From contig CAJFGS010000001.1 of NCBI GenBank assembly GCA_904377855.1, forward strand, positions 1 through 42,537: 42,537 nt of DNA, written 5' to 3'. Positions 13,955 to 23,863 of the stretch are shown one piece after another. Each line of letters opens with the position of its first letter. Position 1 is the stretch's first letter. The notes under the pieces were generated by a model. The model made no database searches. It had not been told where the DNA came from and saw only the letters and a list, made by a program, of their open reading frames with translations. Both the position numbers and the translations under genes were made by a program. This DNA is from Candidatus Avimonas merdigallinarum (GTDB taxonomy: Bacteria; Bacillota; Clostridia; Oscillospirales; Acutalibacteraceae).

Positions 13955-14622
13955 TGCGATACCCTCCGTTTCTCCAAAGTCTGTTCCATCTGGGCAATCA
14001 GCTGCTCCAGTTCCGCTTTGCGCAGCTTCATGCAGGCCATATTCACAATCAGGCGGGCCGAAATCGGCATCACGTCCTCCACCACCCGCAAACCGTTTTC
14101 CTTGAGGGTAGAGCCGGTTTCCACAATATCGACAATGCCGTCCGCCAGCCCGAGCAGCGGCGCCAGTTCCACTGAGCCCTCAATCTTGATAATCCGCACA
14201 TCCATCCCCTTCCCGCCAAAATAGGCGCGGGAAACGTTCGGGTATTTGGAGGCGACGGTTTTGACGGCGTAGCCGCTGAAAAAGTCCTTGTCCTTGGGCG
14301 CGGCCAGGGCAAAGCGGCAGCGCCCGAAGCCGAGATCGAGCACCTCATAAAAGCTGCCGCCGTATTCCGCAATGGTATCCTTGCCCACCACGCCGAGATC
14401 GCAGACGCCATGCTCCACATAGGTAATGACGTCCGCCGCCTTTGCCAGGACCACTTCCACCGTTCTCCCGCAGCCGGACATTTCCTCCGGCAGGGCAACC
14501 GGGAGGATGAGTTTCCTCCCCTTCTCCTTCACCGCGGCGGTATCCATCCCCATTTGATCAAACAGCGCCACCGTGTCCTTTTCCAGCCGCCCTTTGGTCA
14601 GGGCGATGCGTATTGGTTTCAT
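13951..14622 (-). CDS. hisG: ATP phosphoribosyltransferase catalytic subunit (short form)
   Basis: The 223-residue protein is the short HisG, which joins PRPP and ATP to make phosphoribosyl-ATP, the first and controlled step of histidine synthesis. It starts IRIALTKGRLEKD, has the GVVGKD and LGFGRCRFALA segments and the PRPP-binding loop IVDIVETGSTLKENGL. It lacks the C-terminal regulatory domain of long HisG, so it needs HisZ as partner, and hisZ is the adjacent upstream gene (15 bases away). ATG 14622 follows AAAGGAGGGG. Feedback control by histidine would act through the HisG-HisZ complex. Confidence 0.95.
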   Translation of the reverse strand: MKPIRIALTKGRLEKDTVALFDQMGMDTAAVKEKGRKLILPVALPEEMSGCGRTVEVVLAKAADVITYVEHGVCDLGVVGKDTIAEYGGSFYEVLDLGFGRCRFALAAPKDKDFFSGYAVKTVASKYPNVSRAYFGGKGMDVRIIKIEGSVELAPLLGLADGIVDIVETGSTLKENGLRVVEDVMPISARLIVNMACMKLRKAELEQLIAQMEQTLEKRRVSQ

Positions 14623-14637
14623 CCGGCCGCCCCTCCT

Positions 14638-15837
14638 TTAGATTTCATAAACGTCGATTTCCCTGCCGACCGAAAAGACCTGGGAAATGCAGCGCTTTTC
14701 CGCGTATGCCTGCGCCTGCTCCAGCGTTTCAAAAACGCTGAATTCGCACAGGATCCCTTCCCCGCACAGTTCGTTCACCTTCTGCAGGGCGGCGGTTTCA
14801 TAGCCCTTCTGGGCATGGACCAGGATTTCCGGCGGCATGGGCGGGTCGACCCGCCCGCCGTCCAGCAGCACCTTTGTCAAGGCGTCTACATTCACACCGA
14901 AGCCGGTCGCCGGCAAATCCATTCCAAAACGGGACAAAAGGGTATCGTACCGGCCGCCGGAGATAACGGTATCGCCGCTCCCTTCCACATAGCCGCGGAA
15001 AATCACGCCGGTATAATACTCGTTGCGGTGCACCAACCCCAGGTCAATCATCACCGCATCCCCCAGGCCGAGCCCGCACAGCTTTTTATAAAGCTGCGCG
15101 AGGTATTCCAGCGACTTGCGGGTCTGTTCCCCGCGGCAGAGGGGGGCCGCTGCCTCCAGCACCTCCTCCCCGCCGAACAGCCGCGGCAGACGGCGGATGG
15201 CGGCGGCGGCTTCCGAGGCGGGAAGTCCGTCCAATAAGCCGCCCAGCGCGGCGTAGTTTTTGGTTTCAATCGTGGTGCGGATTTCGTCCCGGGTATCCTC
15301 GTCCACCGCCAGTTCCTCCATGAGCGAATGGAAGAACCCCACATGGCCGATTTCAATCCGGAAATTCTCCACCCCGCACCGGCGCAGGGATTCCGCCGCC
15401 AGGGAAATAACCTCCAGGTCGGCCCGCTCCCCCGCTGCGCCGATTACCTCGATCCCGGCCTGGAATTCCTGATCATTCCGGCCGGTCATGCCGTGGTTGA
15501 GATGGTAGACGTCCTGCATATAATACAGCCGCAGCGGAAGCGGCGCGTTTTTCAGGCGGGCCGCCGTCAGGCGGGCGATCGGCATGGTGGAATCGGGGCG
15601 CATCACCAGAAGCCGCCCTTTCCCGTCGGTGAGCTTGTACATGTTCTCCACCGGGAGGACCGGATGCCCTCCCCCTTCAAACAAGTCGTAGAATTCCATT
15701 CCCGGGGTCATCACCTCGGAAAAGCCGCGCTGAAGGAACAAATCGGACAGGGTGGATTCCGCCTCCCGGCGGGCGATGCACTCCTCAAACAGCAGATCCC
15801 TCGTACCGTCGGGCGTATTGCGCAAATTCTTTTTCAT
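14638..15837 (-). CDS. hisZ: ATP phosphoribosyltransferase regulatory subunit
   Basis: The 399-residue protein resembles the catalytic core of class II histidyl-tRNA synthetase: motif 1 region (TPDGTRDLLFEE, EVMTPGMEFYDLF), a motif-2-like RPDSTMPIARL and YYMQDVYHLN, and a motif-3-like ISGGRYDTLLSRFG. In HisZ this fold has no charging activity and regulates short HisG. Here it is first in the his operon and immediately upstream of short-form hisG, which fits HisZ rather than HisRS. The C-terminal part (PEILVHAQKGYETAA...) is somewhat like an anticodon-binding domain, so a check against HisRS is reasonable, but the context is strong. ATG 15837 lies behind AAAGGA. Confidence 0.88.
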   Translation of the reverse strand: MKKNLRNTPDGTRDLLFEECIARREAESTLSDLFLQRGFSEVMTPGMEFYDLFEGGGHPVLPVENMYKLTDGKGRLLVMRPDSTMPIARLTAARLKNAPLPLRLYYMQDVYHLNHGMTGRNDQEFQAGIEVIGAAGERADLEVISLAAESLRRCGVENFRIEIGHVGFFHSLMEELAVDEDTRDEIRTTIETKNYAALGGLLDGLPASEAAAAIRRLPRLFGGEEVLEAAAPLCRGEQTRKSLEYLAQLYKKLCGLGLGDAVMIDLGLVHRNEYYTGVIFRGYVEGSGDTVISGGRYDTLLSRFGMDLPATGFGVNVDALTKVLLDGGRVDPPMPPEILVHAQKGYETAALQKVNELCGEGILCEFSVFETLEQAQAYAEKRCISQVFSVGREIDVYEI

Positions 15838-15915
15838 CAGCCCAGAATTCCTTTCCGCCGAACCGTCTCAAAAGAGGCAGTTTTGCCCGGCACTTTATCT
15901 TGCTAATGTGCTACT

Positions 15916-15944
15916 ATGATAACATAGCCGCTGATACCTGTCAA
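15916..15944 (-). promoter_or_regulatory. his operon promoter with overlapping inverted repeat
   Basis: On the minus strand TTGACA (15939-15944) and TATCAT (15916-15921) are spaced by exactly 17 bases, one of the best promoters in the window. CTATG-TTAT-CATAG (15914-15927) forms an inverted repeat over the -10 box and could be an operator. The leader to hisZ is only about 70 bases, too short for a T-box, so control by histidine, if any, is more likely through a repressor than by tRNA-dependent antitermination. No clear terminator separates polC from this promoter. Confidence 0.75.
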
Positions 15945-15979
15945 GAATTACTTTTCCGGCTTCGCCTTCCGGCGCCCTG

Positions 15980-18900
15980 TTAAAGCCCGAAGAAGGTCAT
16001 TTGGCTGGTTTCGGGTAGGCCGTTCAGCGTCCCCAGCTGACGGAGGGATTCTATCACTGCCTTGGTCACGCCGCTGCGGGTCTGCAGGTCGTCGCAGGAA
16101 ATGAATTCCCCGCCGGCGCGGGCGTCCATCAGCCCCTGCGCCGCCGCAACCCCCAATCCCTTGATAGAGCTGAACGGGAGGCGGATTTTCCCATCCTCCA
16201 TCAGGAACTTATAGGAGTGGGACTGATACAAATCCACCGGCAGGTACTCGATCCCGCGGGCCATCGATTCATAGACGATGTGCAGCGTTTCGGCCTGGGA
16301 CTGCTCCTTCGCGCTGGCTTCTTTCCCTTTGGCGCGGATTTCGTCCATTTTCCGCTTGACCATCGCCTTCCCCTGCATCACCGGTTCCGCGTCAAAATCA
16401 TCGCTGCGTACGGTGAAATAGGCGGCGTAATATTCCGCCGGGCGGTGGACTTTATACCATGCCACCCGCAGGGCGGCGATGATGTATGCCGCGGCGTGGG
16501 CCTTCGGGAACATGTACTTGATTTTCATGCAGGAATCCTTATACCAGGCCGGGACGCCGTGTTCCTTCATCGCCTGGAAATGCTCTTCGGTCAGCAGCTT
16601 GGTGGCGTTCCCTTTACGCACGATCTCCATGATCTTGAAGGCCATCTTTTTGTCCAGACCTTTATGGATAAGGTAGGTCATGATGCTGTCCCGTGTCCCG
16701 ATCACTTCGGAAATGGTGCAGGTGCCGTTTTTAATCAGTTCCTGCGCATTGCCCAGCCACACGTCGGTGCCGTGGGAAAGGCCGGAAATCTGCAGAAGGT
16801 CGGCAAAGGTCTTCGGCTTGGCGTCCAGGAGCATCTGCCGCACAAATGGGGTGCCCATCTCGGGGATGGAGAGGGTGCCGGTATTGCACTCGATCTCCTC
16901 TTCCGTCACCCCGAGCGGGGCGGGCGAAGTGAAGAGCTGATACACCTCCGGGTCGGACATCGACACATCCATGACCCCGATGCCGGTGTATTCCTCCAGA
17001 TATTTGTAAATGGTCGGGATATCGTGCCCGAGGTTGTCCAGCTTCAGGATCGTGTCGTGGATAGAGTGGAAGTCGAAGTGGGTGGTGATGATGTCGGAAT
17101 TGGGATCATCCGCCGGGTGCTGAACCGGGGTGAAATCCTCCGCCTCATAATCGTTCGGGACGACCACCATGCCGCCGGGATGCTGGCCGGTGGTGCGCTT
17201 GATGCCGGTGCAGCCGATCGACAGGCGGCTCAGCTCCGCATTGCCGTAGATTACCCCCCGCTCCTCAGCATACTTCTTCACGTAACCGAAGGCGGTTTTG
17301 TCCGCCACTGTGGAAATCGTACCGGCCTTGAACACATGGTCGCTGCCGAACAGCGATTCGGTGTACTTATGCGCCGACGCCTGGTATTCCCCGGCAAAGT
17401 TCAAGTCGATATCCGGCGCCTTGTCCCCGTCGAACCCAAGGAATGTTTCAAAGGGGATTTCGTGCCCATCCCTGCCCAGCGGCTCCCCGCAGACCGGGCA
17501 GTTTTTCTCCGGCAGGTCAAAGCCGGAGCCGACCTCCCCGTGTTCAAAGAATTCTGAGTATTTGCACTTTTTGCAGATATAATGCGGCGCGAGGGGGTTC
17601 ACTTCCGAAATCCCCGCCATATTCGCCACAAAGGAGGAACCGACCGACCCCCGGGAGCCGACCAGATAGCCATGCTCCACCGAATTCTGTACCAATTTCT
17701 GCGCGATCATATACAGGACGGCGAAGCCGTGCTTGATGATGGAGGTCAGCTCCCTGTCCAGGCGGGCGGAAACAATCTCCGGCAGGGGATCGCCGTAGAG
17801 TTCCTTGGCGCGTCCCCAGGTGATCTGCTGCAGCTGTTCCTCCGCCCCGTCAATATGGGGCGGGAAGGTCCCGTCCGGGATCGGGCGGAAGTCATCCACC
17901 ATATCGGCGATGCGGTTGGTGTTTTCCACCACCACCTCATACGCCTTTTCCTTGCCCAGATACGCGAATTCCTGCAGCATTTCCTCCGTCGTGCGGAAAT
18001 ACAGCGGCGCCTGCTGATCGGCGTCGGGAAAGCCCTGCCCCGCCATCAGGATCCGGCGGTAGACTTCATCCTCCGGATCCATGAAATGCACGTCGCAGGT
18101 GGCGCAGACCGGGATATTCAGCTTCTCCCCCAGCCGGATGATTGTGCGGTTGAAGTCCCGGAGCTGTTCTTCGTCCCGGGCGGTCCCTTCCCGCACCATA
18201 AACGCGTTGTTCCCCAGCGGTTGGATTTCCAGGAAATCGTAAAACTTGGCGATGTCGCACAGTTCGTCCCACTGCCTGCCATCCACCACCGCGCGGAACA
18301 GTTCGCCCTGTTCGCAAGCGCTGCCGATCAGCAGCCCTTCCCGCAGCTCGGTCAGCTTGGTTCTGGTGATCCGGGGCTTGCGGTAGAAATTGTGCAGATG
18401 GGACCAGGAAATCAATTTATACAGGTTTTTCAGCCCGGTGCGGTTCTTCGCCAGGATGATCAGATGGTAAGGCCGCGCCTTTTTGTTGTCGACCCCCGAC
18501 AGCAGGGTATTGATCCCATCCACCGATTCGATCCCCTTGGTTTCCTTCATGTCGGCGATCAGATGGACGAAGATCTCCGCCAGCACCTTCGCATCGTCGC
18601 AGGCGCGGTGATGGTTGAAGGGCGCCAGCTTCAAATGGCCGGCCACGGTGTCCAGCTTATGGTTCTTGAGGTTCGGGTACAGGGCGCGGCAGATCGGCAC
18701 GGTATCGACGGAGGTAAACGGGTAGGGCATCCCGCTCCGGCGGGCCGCCTCCTTGATAAAGGAGGTGTCGAACGGCGCGTTATGCGCCACCAGCACCTTG
18801 GCGTCCCCGCAGAAGGCGTAGAACGCCTCCAGACCCTCTTTTTCTTTCGGCGCGTCCTTCACCATCTCGTCGGTGATGCCGGTCAGTTCGGTGATTTTCG

Positions 18901-20359
18901 GCGGGATCGGCTTCTCCGGGTTCACAAAGGTGTCGAAGCTGTCCAGGATCTCGCCGTTTTTCATCCGGACCGCGCCGATTTCAGTGATCCGCTCGTTTTT
19001 CGCCCCCAGGCCGGTGGTTTCGATATCGAAAACAATAAACTCCCCGTCCAGGCTCTCGGCTGCCGAACCGGACACCACCGGGATGCTGTCGTTAATGTAA
19101 TAGGCCTCCACGCCGTACAGGATTTTGATGTTTTTCCCTTTTTTCTTGGCGGCGGCCTGTGCCTTCATCGCTTCCGGGAAGGCCTGCACAACGCCGTGAT
19201 CGGTAATGGCGATGGCGGAATGCCCCCAGGAGGCGGCCCGCGCAATCAGCGCCTCCGCATCGCTAATGCCGTCCATGGAGGACATTTTGGTATGTAAATG
19301 AAGTTCCACCCGCTTGGTTTCCGCGTTGTCCTGCTTTTCATACGGCGTGACCAGGGAGATGGATTTCGGGCTCAGGATATTGTCGTTAGCAAAGCGGTCG
19401 AATTCATAAATCCCGCTCATGAGCACGCAGCTGCCGTTTTTCACCCCTTCCAGCGCGTCGATCTTCGCTTTGTCCCGTTTGACGTCGGCCCAAAGGATCG
19501 CCGTAACGGAATTGGTCTGATCGGTGATATTGAGCGTGTAGCGGAGTTTGGCGCCGTCCCGGAAAGCGCGCACCTCCCGGCCGAACACCCGCCCCCACAC
19601 CGTATAGGATCCTCCGTCCGATTCCAGCTTGCTCAGCGCCGTCGGCCGTTCCCGGATTGGCACTCCGAATACCGGCTGCGCCGTTTCCAGGTAAATCGGG
19701 AGGCCGCCGGCCGGCTTGGCCGTCGGATCCGCCGGTTTCTTCGGCTTGGGAGGCTCTCCGGGCGCGCTTTTGGCTTCCCTGGGCGCGTTTTCCGCAGCAG
19801 CGATCGCCGCTTCCCGGGCGAGAAGCGCCGCCTCCCGGTCTGCGTCCGCCATCATCTGCTGGTATTCCGGGCTTTCGGTATTTACCTCCGTCACCCCGTC
19901 GAACACCAGCTTGACCGAACGGCCAAAGGCGTTGCTCACAAGCGCCTCCAGCGCGGCGTCGGTTTTGGTCGCCCGGAGGATATCCAGCCCGCCGTGAGTC
20001 AGGGTAATCCCCATGCGGGATTCCTCCAGATGGCACTGCGCGCCGTCGAACGTCCCGTTCACCGCGGCGTTTTCCCGGCGGAGAAGGGCGACGAGCGTAG
20101 GAAAGCAGTCGTCGCACAGGGATTCGGGCGGATATTTCGGCTGGATAACCACGGTAAGCGGCAGCCCCTGGGAGATAGCCGCCTCCGCCTGCACCAGCGT
20201 CTCCATCTCGACAAACTCCGGGAAGGAGAGCGTCGCTTTTAAAAGGGAGTTGGCCTCGTCCACCGTCAGATGCTCCACGCGGGACGAAGCGCACTTTGCC
20301 AGCACCGGCCCGCTCTGCACATACTGCCCGAATACGTTTTGAAAGGTTGCTTTACTCAT
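15980..20359 (-). CDS. polC: DNA polymerase III, PolC type (replicative polymerase with proofreading)
   Basis: The 1459-residue protein is the Gram-positive leading-strand replicase. In order: an N-terminal domain; an Ala/Pro/Lys-rich linker (about residues 180-220); an OB-fold segment ([20 protein letters not shown]); the PHP domain ([14 protein letters not shown], about 349); an inserted DnaQ-like 3'-5' exonuclease ([20 protein letters not shown], about 441, with [11 protein letters not shown]); a zinc finger (CKKC at about 928 and CPVCG at about 950); the polymerase palm ([10 protein letters not shown], about 980); and a C-terminal helix-hairpin-helix and duplex-binding region ending in a short QMTFFGL tail reminiscent of a clamp-binding motif. 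The ATG at 20359 follows GGGAGCGGAC. It ends the pyrH-to-polC gene string; proS, often found before polC in Firmicutes, is absent here. Confidence 0.97.
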   Translation of the reverse strand: MSKATFQNVFGQYVQSGPVLAKCASSRVEHLTVDEANSLLKATLSFPEFVEMETLVQAEAAISQGLPLTVVIQPKYPPESLCDDCFPTLVALLRRENAAVNGTFDGAQCHLEESRMGITLTHGGLDILRATKTDAALEALVSNAFGRSVKLVFDGVTEVNTESPEYQQMMADADREAALLAREAAIAAAENAPREAKSAPGEPPKPKKPADPTAKPAGGLPIYLETAQPVFGVPIRERPTALSKLESDGGSYTVWGRVFGREVRAFRDGAKLRYTLNITDQTNSVTAILWADVKRDKAKIDALEGVKNGSCVLMSGIYEFDRFANDNILSPKSISLVTPYEKQDNAETKRVELHLHTKMSSMDGISDAEALIARAASWGHSAIAITDHGVVQAFPEAMKAQAAAKKKGKNIKILYGVEAYYINDSIPVVSGSAAESLDGEFIVFDIETTGLGAKNERITEIGAVRMKNGEILDSFDTFVNPEKPIPPKITELTGITDEMVKDAPKEKEGLEAFYAFCGDAKVLVAHNAPFDTSFIKEAARRSGMPYPFTSVDTVPICRALYPNLKNHKLDTVAGHLKLAPFNHHRACDDAKVLAEIFVHLIADMKETKGIESVDGINTLLSGVDNKKARPYHLIILAKNRTGLKNLYKLISWSHLHNFYRKPRITRTKLTELREGLLIGSACEQGELFRAVVDGRQWDELCDIAKFYDFLEIQPLGNNAFMVREGTARDEEQLRDFNRTIIRLGEKLNIPVCATCDVHFMDPEDEVYRRILMAGQGFPDADQQAPLYFRTTEEMLQEFAYLGKEKAYEVVVENTNRIADMVDDFRPIPDGTFPPHIDGAEEQLQQITWGRAKELYGDPLPEIVSARLDRELTSIIKHGFAVLYMIAQKLVQNSVEHGYLVGSRGSVGSSFVANMAGISEVNPLAPHYICKKCKYSEFFEHGEVGSGFDLPEKNCPVCGEPLGRDGHEIPFETFLGFDGDKAPDIDLNFAGEYQASAHKYTESLFGSDHVFKAGTISTVADKTAFGYVKKYAEERGVIYGNAELSRLSIGCTGIKRTTGQHPGGMVVVPNDYEAEDFTPVQHPADDPNSDIITTHFDFHSIHDTILKLDNLGHDIPTIYKYLEEYTGIGVMDVSMSDPEVYQLFTSPAPLGVTEEEIECNTGTLSIPEMGTPFVRQMLLDAKPKTFADLLQISGLSHGTDVWLGNAQELIKNGTCTISEVIGTRDSIMTYLIHKGLDKKMAFKIMEIVRKGNATKLLTEEHFQAMKEHGVPAWYKDSCMKIKYMFPKAHAAAYIIAALRVAWYKVHRPAEYYAAYFTVRSDDFDAEPVMQGKAMVKRKMDEIRAKGKEASAKEQSQAETLHIVYESMARGIEYLPVDLYQSHSYKFLMEDGKIRLPFSSIKGLGVAAAQGLMDARAGGEFISCDDLQTRSGVTKAVIESLRQLGTLNGLPETSQMTFFGL

Positions 20360-20405
20360 GTCCGCTCCCTGCTTGTCCTTTCTGGATATTCAACAGGCCT
20401 TTCGG

Positions 20406-21458
20406 TTAAAGGCCTTCAATTTCCTTCATTAACTCCTCCACGGCATTCTCCTCCGGGACGGTGCGGATGACCTCCCCTTTTCGGAAAAGGACCGCTTTCC
20501 CCTTCCCGCCGGCAAGCCCGATATCGGCTTCCCTTGCCTCGCCGGGCCCGTTGACCACGCAGCCCATGACCGCTACCGTGATGGGCTTCCGGATCCCCTT
20601 CAGCCTCTCCTCCACCTCGGAAGCGATGCGGATTAGGTCGATCCCTGTCCGCCCGCAGGTGGGGCAGGAAACCAGGCGCGCCCTCTCGTTCCGGAGGCCC
20701 AGGCCTTCCAGCAGGTCGATCCCCGCCTCCACCTCCCGTTCCGGGTCGGCGGTCAGGGAGATGCGGATGGTGTCCCCTATCCCGCGCAGGAGGAGCGCGC
20801 CGATTCCGGCGGCCGACTTTATCAGCCCCATGCGTTCGGTCCCCGCCTCCGTCACCCCGAGATGGAGCGGGTAATCGCAGGCCTCCGCCGTCAATTCGTA
20901 GGCGCGCACCATCGTCGGCACGTCGGAGGATTTCATCGAGAGCACAATATCGTGGAAATCCGCCTTTTCCAAAAGGGAGGCGTGATACAGCGCGCTGTCC
21001 CGCATGGCTTCCGCCGTGGGATGCCCGTAGCGGGCGAGAATTTCCGGTTCCAGCGAGCCGCTGTTCACCCCAATCCGGATGGGGATATTCCGCCGCCGGC
21101 ATTCGTCCGCCACCGCTTTGACCCGATCTTCCCCGCCGATATTCCCCGGGTTAATCCGGATTTTATCCGCGCCGGCAGCGGCCGCTTCCAATGCCAGACG
21201 GTAATCAAAGTGAATATCCGCCACAATCGGGATGGACACCGCCTCTTTCAGCGCGGCAATCAGCCCGACCGCCTCCTTGTCCGGCACAGCGGCGCGCAGG
21301 ATATCGCAGCCGGCAGCCTCCAGCCGCCTGGCCTGTTCCACGCTGGCGGGGATATCATGAGCCGGGGTGTTCAGCATGCTCTGCACCGAAATGGAATGGT
21401 TCCCCCCGATGGAGACCTTCCCGGCGGTGACGCTTCTGCACAAGCGGCGATCGATCAC
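20406..21458 (-). CDS. ispG: 4-hydroxy-3-methylbut-2-enyl diphosphate synthase
   Basis: The 350-residue enzyme reduces MEcPP to HMBPP, the penultimate step of the MEP isoprenoid pathway, using a [4Fe-4S] cluster. The cluster cysteines are in SCPTCGRT and VMGCVVNGPGEA; the substrate barrel has VADIHFDYRLALEA, IRINPGNIGGEDRVK and IGVNSGSLE. GTG at 21458 is chosen: it follows GGAGGA, matches the family's N-terminal RxVxIGxxxIGGxxP region closely and gives the standard length. An upstream in-frame ATG at 21554 would overlap rseP and add 32 unlike residues. The gene sits between rseP and polC as in many Clostridia. Confidence 0.95.
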   Translation of the reverse strand: MIDRRLCRSVTAGKVSIGGNHSISVQSMLNTPAHDIPASVEQARRLEAAGCDILRAAVPDKEAVGLIAALKEAVSIPIVADIHFDYRLALEAAAAGADKIRINPGNIGGEDRVKAVADECRRRNIPIRIGVNSGSLEPEILARYGHPTAEAMRDSALYHASLLEKADFHDIVLSMKSSDVPTMVRAYELTAEACDYPLHLGVTEAGTERMGLIKSAAGIGALLLRGIGDTIRISLTADPEREVEAGIDLLEGLGLRNERARLVSCPTCGRTGIDLIRIASEVEERLKGIRKPITVAVMGCVVNGPGEAREADIGLAGGKGKAVLFRKGEVIRTVPEENAVEELMKEIEGL

Positions 21459-21531
21459 AGGGCATTCCTCCGTTTTTCTCACACCATGTCCGCAAGCCCG
21501 GAGGGACTCTCCTGTCCTCCGGGCTTGCGCC

Positions 21532-22641
21532 TTAACCTCCAAACAGCTTGACAATATCGCTGAAGGTGACCACGACCATCAGCAAAAGCAGAAGGATAAG
21601 CCCGATAAAATGCACGAGCCCTTCGTATTTGGGGTTGACCGGCCGGCGGAAAACCCCCTCGAACGCCAGGAAAAGGAGGCGCCCGCCGTCCAGCGCCGGC
21701 AGTGGCAACAGGTTAAAAATACCGACGTTGACCGTGATAAGGACCACCAGCATAATCAGCGATTCGAGGCCAACCGTCCGCACCTGCGCCACCGCTTCGC
21801 CAATGGCGCTGACGGTGCCCACCGGGCCGGAAAGCTCGTTCAGGCCGTATTTCCCCGTGATGATATCCCCCAGGCTGCGCCAGATGAGAACCCCAATGGA
21901 ATACTCCATCTTCCCTGCCTGCGCCAGGGTGGAGAGCACCGTCTTCTTAATCGGGGCCACCTTGAAATCGTAAATCAGAATGTTCCCGCCGGTTTCCTCG
22001 TTTTTCTTCAGTTCAAACTGCACCGCCGGCAGTTCCACCGTCTGCTTTTTCCCGTCCACGACCCGTTTGACGGTCATGGGGAAAATCCCGTCTTCGTCGC
22101 TCTGCATTAGGTTGGCGACGTCGAAATCGGTGACCACCCGTTTCCCGTTGATTTTGATGATCTCGTCCCCGACGCGCAGCCCGGTTTTATAGCTGCTGGC
22201 CGTTTCGGGAAGCTCTGCGATAATCGTGCTGGAATAGGCAGCTATCTGCCCTTCGGCGGCCGGCTGGGTATAAATGCCGTAATACGCCACCAGCAGGACA
22301 TAGCCGAGCACCAGATTCATCACCGCGCCGGCAATCACCACCAATACCCGCCGCCAGACCTTCTTGCTGCCGAAGGCGCGGGGATCCTCGCTGTCCGAAT
22401 CCTCCCCCTCCATCGCGCAGAAGCCGCCGATAGGGAAGGCGCGCAGGGAATATTTGGTTTCCTTCTTGCCGAACTTCAGCAGGGTCGGGCCCATGCCGAT
22501 GGCAAATTCGTTCACCCGGATCCCCATCAGCTTTGCCATAGCGAAATGGCCCAACTCATGCACCAGGATAATCACGCCGAAAATCAGGATAGCGACCAAA
22601 ATGGTCACTACTATGGAAAAAAACGATTCGATTGCAATCAC
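21532..22641 (-). CDS. rseP: RIP metalloprotease (site-2 protease)
   Basis: The 369-residue membrane protease cuts transmembrane segments of anti-sigma factors or signal peptides. The first helix carries the zinc motif HELGH (about residues 25-29), a central PDZ domain contains TGLRVGDEIIKINGKRV, and a late helix has NLLPLPALDGG (about 309-320) supplying the third zinc ligand. Four membrane segments are apparent. GTG at 22641 overlaps the ispC stop (GTGA), so translation is probably coupled; a longer in-frame start would lie inside ispC. The substrate cannot be told from the sequence; no sigma factor gene is nearby. Its place between ispC and ispG is the conserved Firmicute order. Confidence 0.93.
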   Translation of the reverse strand: MIAIESFFSIVVTILVAILIFGVIILVHELGHFAMAKLMGIRVNEFAIGMGPTLLKFGKKETKYSLRAFPIGGFCAMEGEDSDSEDPRAFGSKKVWRRVLVVIAGAVMNLVLGYVLLVAYYGIYTQPAAEGQIAAYSSTIIAELPETASSYKTGLRVGDEIIKINGKRVVTDFDVANLMQSDEDGIFPMTVKRVVDGKKQTVELPAVQFELKKNEETGGNILIYDFKVAPIKKTVLSTLAQAGKMEYSIGVLIWRSLGDIITGKYGLNELSGPVGTVSAIGEAVAQVRTVGLESLIMLVVLITVNVGIFNLLPLPALDGGRLLFLAFEGVFRRPVNPKYEGLVHFIGLILLLLLMVVVTFSDIVKLFGG

Positions 22642-23834
22642 CTCGTTAACTGCTGTGCCGCTTCCATTGTATACCGGCGGCTCTCCTCGTCCGCCGCCAA
22701 AATTTCCTCCAGGGTTTCCCCTTTCCCCCCCGTGCCGGGAAGGGCATGCTCCAGGGCAGAGCATACCAGCGTCCCGATATCCAGAAAGCCGATTTTTTCC
22801 TGCCGGAAGAGGGAAACCGCCTGTTCGTTTGCCGCGTTGACCGCCGCCGGATACAGCCCGCCGCGGGCGATCGCCTCCCGGCAGGCGCCTATGCAGACAA
22901 ACGTATCGTAATCCGGCCGGAAGAAGGTCAGCTTTCCCCAGTCCGCCAAATCCAGCGCCTTTACCGGCGAGGGGACCCGCTCCGGCCAGGTTATCGCATA
23001 CTGAATGGGGAGGCGCATATCCGGCACGCCCAGCTGGGCTATCACCGAATGGTCGTCGTACTCGATTAAGCTGTGCACCACGCTTTCCCGGTGGATCACA
23101 ATATCTATATTCTCCGGCGGTACGCCGAATAACCAGCGCGCCTCAATGAGTTCCAGCCCCTTATTCATCATGGTGGCGGAATCGATGGTGATTTTCGCCC
23201 CCATGCTCCAGTTGGGGTGCTCCAGCGCCTCCTTCAGACCGACCCGTTTCAGCTCCTCCCTCGTTTTTCCAAAGAAGGGGCCGCCGGAGGCCGTTAGGAT
23301 CACCCGCTTGAGTGCCCGGTTTCCCGGAGGGGCTCCCTGCAGGCATTGGAAGATGGCGCTGTGCTCGCTGTCCACAGGAAGGAGCCGCACCTGATGGCGG
23401 GCAGCCGTATCCATGACCAGCGCGCCGCCGGCCACCAGCGTCTCTTTATTGGCCAGGGCCACGTCCCGGCCCGCCTGCATGGCGGCCAGCGTCGGGCGCA
23501 GCCCCACCATGCCCACCAAGGCGTTGAGCACAAGGTCGGTATCGTCCATACAGGCCGCTTCGCACAGCCCTTCCATCCCGGCGGCCACCCGCACGCCGGT
23601 ATCCGCTAAACGGACCCGCAGATCCGCCGCCGACTTTTCGTCGGCCATCACCGCCAGGCGGGGATGATAGCGGCGCGCCTGCGCTTCCAGCATCTCCACG
23701 CGGGAATGGGCGGTCAGCGCCGTAATGGTGCAGCCGGTTTTTTCCGCCACGTCCAGCGCCTGGGTGCCGATCGAGCCGGTAGACCCGAGAATGGACAGCC
23801 GTTTGGCTTTCCCCGCCGTGCGGGAAGCATCCAT
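22638..23834 (-). CDS. ispC: 1-deoxy-D-xylulose 5-phosphate reductoisomerase
   Basis: The 398-residue enzyme makes MEP from DXP with NADPH, the committed step of the MEP isoprenoid pathway. It has the Rossmann start SILGSTGSIGTQALDVAEK, the LANKETLVAGG segment, the metal-binding PVDSEHSAIFQCL and the catalytic-loop sequences TASGGPFF, HPNWSMGAKITIDSATMMNK and GLELIEARWLF. ATG 23834 gives the usual length; the frame is open further upstream into cdsA but that extension is not conserved. It overlaps rseP by four bases and follows cdsA by 29. Confidence 0.96.
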   Translation of the reverse strand: MDASRTAGKAKRLSILGSTGSIGTQALDVAEKTGCTITALTAHSRVEMLEAQARRYHPRLAVMADEKSAADLRVRLADTGVRVAAGMEGLCEAACMDDTDLVLNALVGMVGLRPTLAAMQAGRDVALANKETLVAGGALVMDTAARHQVRLLPVDSEHSAIFQCLQGAPPGNRALKRVILTASGGPFFGKTREELKRVGLKEALEHPNWSMGAKITIDSATMMNKGLELIEARWLFGVPPENIDIVIHRESVVHSLIEYDDHSVIAQLGVPDMRLPIQYAITWPERVPSPVKALDLADWGKLTFFRPDYDTFVCIGACREAIARGGLYPAAVNAANEQAVSLFRQEKIGFLDIGTLVCSALEHALPGTGGKGETLEEILAADEESRRYTMEAAQQLTR

Positions 23835-23863
23835 AAAGCCTTCGCCTCTTTTCCTTTGCCGTC

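Noticed and set aside
15838-15979. T-box leader for the his operon
   Set aside because: The predicted leader is about 70 bases, and no T-box sequence or specifier loop and no terminator hairpin is visible.
17582-19297. Long open frames opposite polC (also 16217-17557 and 19298-20242)
   Set aside because: They lie antisense to a fully conserved PolC and have no recognisable domains; long antisense frames are expected at this GC content.
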